Below are positions 62,432 to 64,000 of a DNA stretch of 64,000 bases, one piece after another. The notes beneath the pieces are model-generated. The model was given only the letters and a program-made list of their open reading frames with translations. It did not search any database and was not told the DNA's origin. The translations under genes were made by a program, and so were the position numbers. Position 1 is the first letter of the stretch; every line of letters begins with the position of its first letter. This DNA comes from Marinibacterium anthonyi. Lineage in GTDB: Bacteria > Pseudomonadota > Alphaproteobacteria > Rhodobacterales > Rhodobacteraceae. The stretch spans positions 4,761,501-4,825,500 of the forward strand of contig CP031585.1 in assembly GCA_003217735.2 (NCBI GenBank), in the 5' to 3' direction.

Positions 62432-63241
62432 TTACATGTCCCAGTAATCGCGGATCCACGGCGCCGGCATACCATAGTCCTGCAGGGTCCGGGGCCGGCG
62501 GTCATTCTTCCACCAATAGCGCAGGTATTCGCGCGGTGTCATGACCGGCATATCCTCGTTCCGGCGTCCTTCGATCGCCTCGGGCGGGTTCGGCCCGCCG
62601 GCAAAGATCACCACCCGGGCGCCCTTTGGGATCCGCGGCGGCTTGAAGAAGTTCAGCGGCATCTTCGGGATGCATTCGATCCGGAAATGGCGCACCCAGG
62701 CCCGGGGCCAGAACTTTGGCCGGGTCGGTGCGTTCTTGGTGACGAAATGCTGTTCATAGCGGTACTTGTCCGCCATGCCCTGCGGGTCCGAGGCATAGAG
62801 ATCCTGCAGCGGCGCCAGCTTGCCCACCGGTGCGCGATAGATTGACGACTGTCCCAGGCGGTTCAGCGGCCGCGCCACGTTCCAGGCCATGACCAGGTCG
62901 TCCGGATCGCCGTAGTCAAAGAACGGATCCAGCGAATCCACCACGATCAAGTCCAGGTCGAGAAACAGGAAGTTCCCGGTCAGATCCGCCAGCTGCGGCG
63001 CCCAAAGGCGCGCCTTCTGCCATTTGCCGGGGGTGTTTTCCGGGATCTTGCCGGGCATCGGCGGCAGCTCATGGCATTCGACTTCCGGGCGCACGCCCTC
63101 GGTCACGTCGGTGAAGCAGAGGAACCGGAAGGGCGGCGTGATGTTCTGGGCCACCATGGCGTAAAGCCGGTTGATATAGGGTGCACCGTAAACCGTGCCC
63201 CAGTTGATGCAGATGACCTGCTTGACCTTGGCGTCTGTCAT
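62432..63241 (-). CDS. Glycosyltransferase-like protein with DxD motif
   Basis: 269 residues. GT-A type: QVICINWGTVYGAPYINRLYA at the N-terminus, ENTPGKWQKARLW, and FLDLDLIVVDSLDP containing the DLD metal/nucleotide-sugar motif around residue 100. Later GQSSIYRAPVG and a C-terminal Trp/Arg/Tyr-rich segment. No membrane helix. Close in plan to GT8/GT32-like enzymes of surface-glycan synthesis. A stand-alone gene between the tRNA and a divergent sialidase-like gene. Confidence 0.75.
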   Translation of the reverse strand: MTDAKVKQVICINWGTVYGAPYINRLYAMVAQNITPPFRFLCFTDVTEGVRPEVECHELPPMPGKIPENTPGKWQKARLWAPQLADLTGNFLFLDLDLIVVDSLDPFFDYGDPDDLVMAWNVARPLNRLGQSSIYRAPVGKLAPLQDLYASDPQGMADKYRYEQHFVTKNAPTRPKFWPRAWVRHFRIECIPKMPLNFFKPPRIPKGARVVIFAGGPNPPEAIEGRRNEDMPVMTPREYLRYWWKNDRRPRTLQDYGMPAPWIRDYWDM

Positions 63242-63457
63242 TTCGCCCCATCCGTCCGAAGTTCATGTGTGCGCGCCAGCCCGTCCAGGGCCGCCAATAC
63301 GGCGGGTCCCTGCCCTGTCGGATCGGGATGGACCGGCCTGTCGCGGTTGTCCGCCAATCTGTCGCAAGGACCTGCCACTGTCCACCCGATGCCACCGTCG
63401 GATCATGAAACGAAGCCGGGGACATGATAGAATATCCCGACAGAGGAGATTCCCGGG

Positions 63458-64000
63458 ATGGCGGACGTGGTGACGGTACTGGTCGGGACGACCAAGGGCG
63501 TATTCCTGATCGATGGCGATGCCGACCGGACAGGCTGGTCACTGCGTGGCCCGTTCTGCGATCTCTGGCCCATAAACCACGTGGTCGGCGACCCGGAAAC
63601 GGGCCGCATCTGGGCCGGGGGCGGCGGCGACTGGAATGGCGCGGGTGTCTGGCGCAGCACGGATGACGGGCAAAGCTGGACCCTGGCCAAGCTGGCCGAC
63701 GGGCAGCAGGACGACTGGGCCCGCAACGATCCCGACGTGGCCCGGATGTTCGCCATGACGCCCGGGGATCCGGCTCCGCACACCGGCGAAATCGTTAACA
63801 TCTGGTCGCTGGGCTATGCTCATGGCACCATATACGCCGGTGCAAAACCCGCCACGCTGTTCGCCAGCCGCGACGGCGGAACCGGGTGGAGCCGTGTCGA
63901 CGGGCTGACCAATGATCCTTCGCGCGAAAGCTGGGAGCCGGGAGGCGCCGGTTTGACCCTGCACACGATCGTCGCGCATCCGCGCGAGGCCGGGAAACTC
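63458..64000 (+). CDS. BNR/sialidase-like beta-propeller protein (5' part)
   Basis: ATG 63458 with AGAGGAG about 9 nt upstream; 181 codons stay open to the end of the window, so the gene is cut here. The product opens VTVLVGTTKGVFLIDGDADR and has Asp-box-like repeats WRSTDDGQSWTL and FASRDGGTGWSRV (S/T-x-D-x-G-x-x-W), with IYAGAKPA between them. This is the exo-alpha-sialidase/VPS10-like propeller seen in many proteobacteria; catalytic sialidase residues are not visible. No signal peptide. The 216-nt spacer 63242-63457 holds its promoter. Confidence 0.85.
   Translation, partial: MADVVTVLVGTTKGVFLIDGDADRTGWSLRGPFCDLWPINHVVGDPETGRIWAGGGGDWNGAGVWRSTDDGQSWTLAKLADGQQDDWARNDPDVARMFAMTPGDPAPHTGEIVNIWSLGYAHGTIYAGAKPATLFASRDGGTGWSRVDGLTNDPSRESWEPGGAGLTLHTIVAHPREAGKL

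Overview
The window is GC-rich throughout (roughly two thirds G+C by eye). Its gene content (pobR/pobA, ECF and polyamine ABC transporters, DUF849/BKACE enzymes, FCD-type GntR regulators) fits a chromosomal segment of an alphaproteobacterium, most likely Rhodobacterales (Roseobacter-type). This placement is inference; no rRNA or other marker is present. I see no phage, plasmid, insertion sequence or CRISPR array. There is one tRNA gene, an initiator tRNA.

Layout. (1) 1-6372: a secreted sulfatase with a small partner gene, a divergent TPR/membrane protein, and the pobR-pobA pair for 4-hydroxybenzoate. (2) 6577-29256: the most unusual region, about 22 kb. It mixes polyketide or fatty-acyl machinery (FAAL-ACP fusion, a ketosynthase with its AT domain removed, a MatB-like acyl-CoA ligase, a free ACP, an acyl desaturase) with glycan or cell-surface type genes (two pyruvyl-transferase-like proteins, a GT2, a TPR double glycosyltransferase, a three-domain methyltransferase, an SGNH-like protein) and tailoring oxidases (tandem PhyH dioxygenases, an atypical P450). 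Several genes are coupled by ATGA overlaps. I infer a biosynthetic locus for an acylated or polyketide-decorated, methylated glycan or glycolipid. (3) 29482-43425: fifteen tightly packed minus-strand genes: SDR, ALDH, a signal-less NMT1-like binding protein, a three-gene FAD/2Fe-2S amine dehydrogenase, a PPC-domain protein, a complete ECF transporter (S, T, A, A), nucleoside hydrolase, aminotransferase, alpha/beta hydrolase and M20 amidohydrolase. (4) 43618-51440: two GntR regulators and an NMT1/ThiY-type ABC transporter followed by a molybdenum hydroxylase. With region 3 it looks like uptake and oxidation of a nitrogen-containing, possibly ribosylated heterocycle. (5) 51736-61714: a LysR regulator and a polyamine-type ABC transporter with class III aminotransferase, BKACE enzyme, GNAT, acetylpolyamine-amidohydrolase-like protein and FAD oxidase, probably a polyamine or amine catabolic operon. 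(6) 61715-64000: a gene-poor stretch with possible gene debris, initiator tRNA-Met, a DxD glycosyltransferase, and the 5' part of a BNR/sialidase-like gene running off the window.

The points most worth checking are the AT-less ketosynthase, the pyruvyl-transferase/TPR/hydrolase reading-frame fusion at a C7 run next to a perfect palindrome, the hairpin that can hide the ribosome-binding site of the small sulfatase-linked gene, a 15-codon leader ORF coupled to a transporter gene, and several enzymes whose family-defining residues are missing (P450, SDR, EcfA2-type ATPase).
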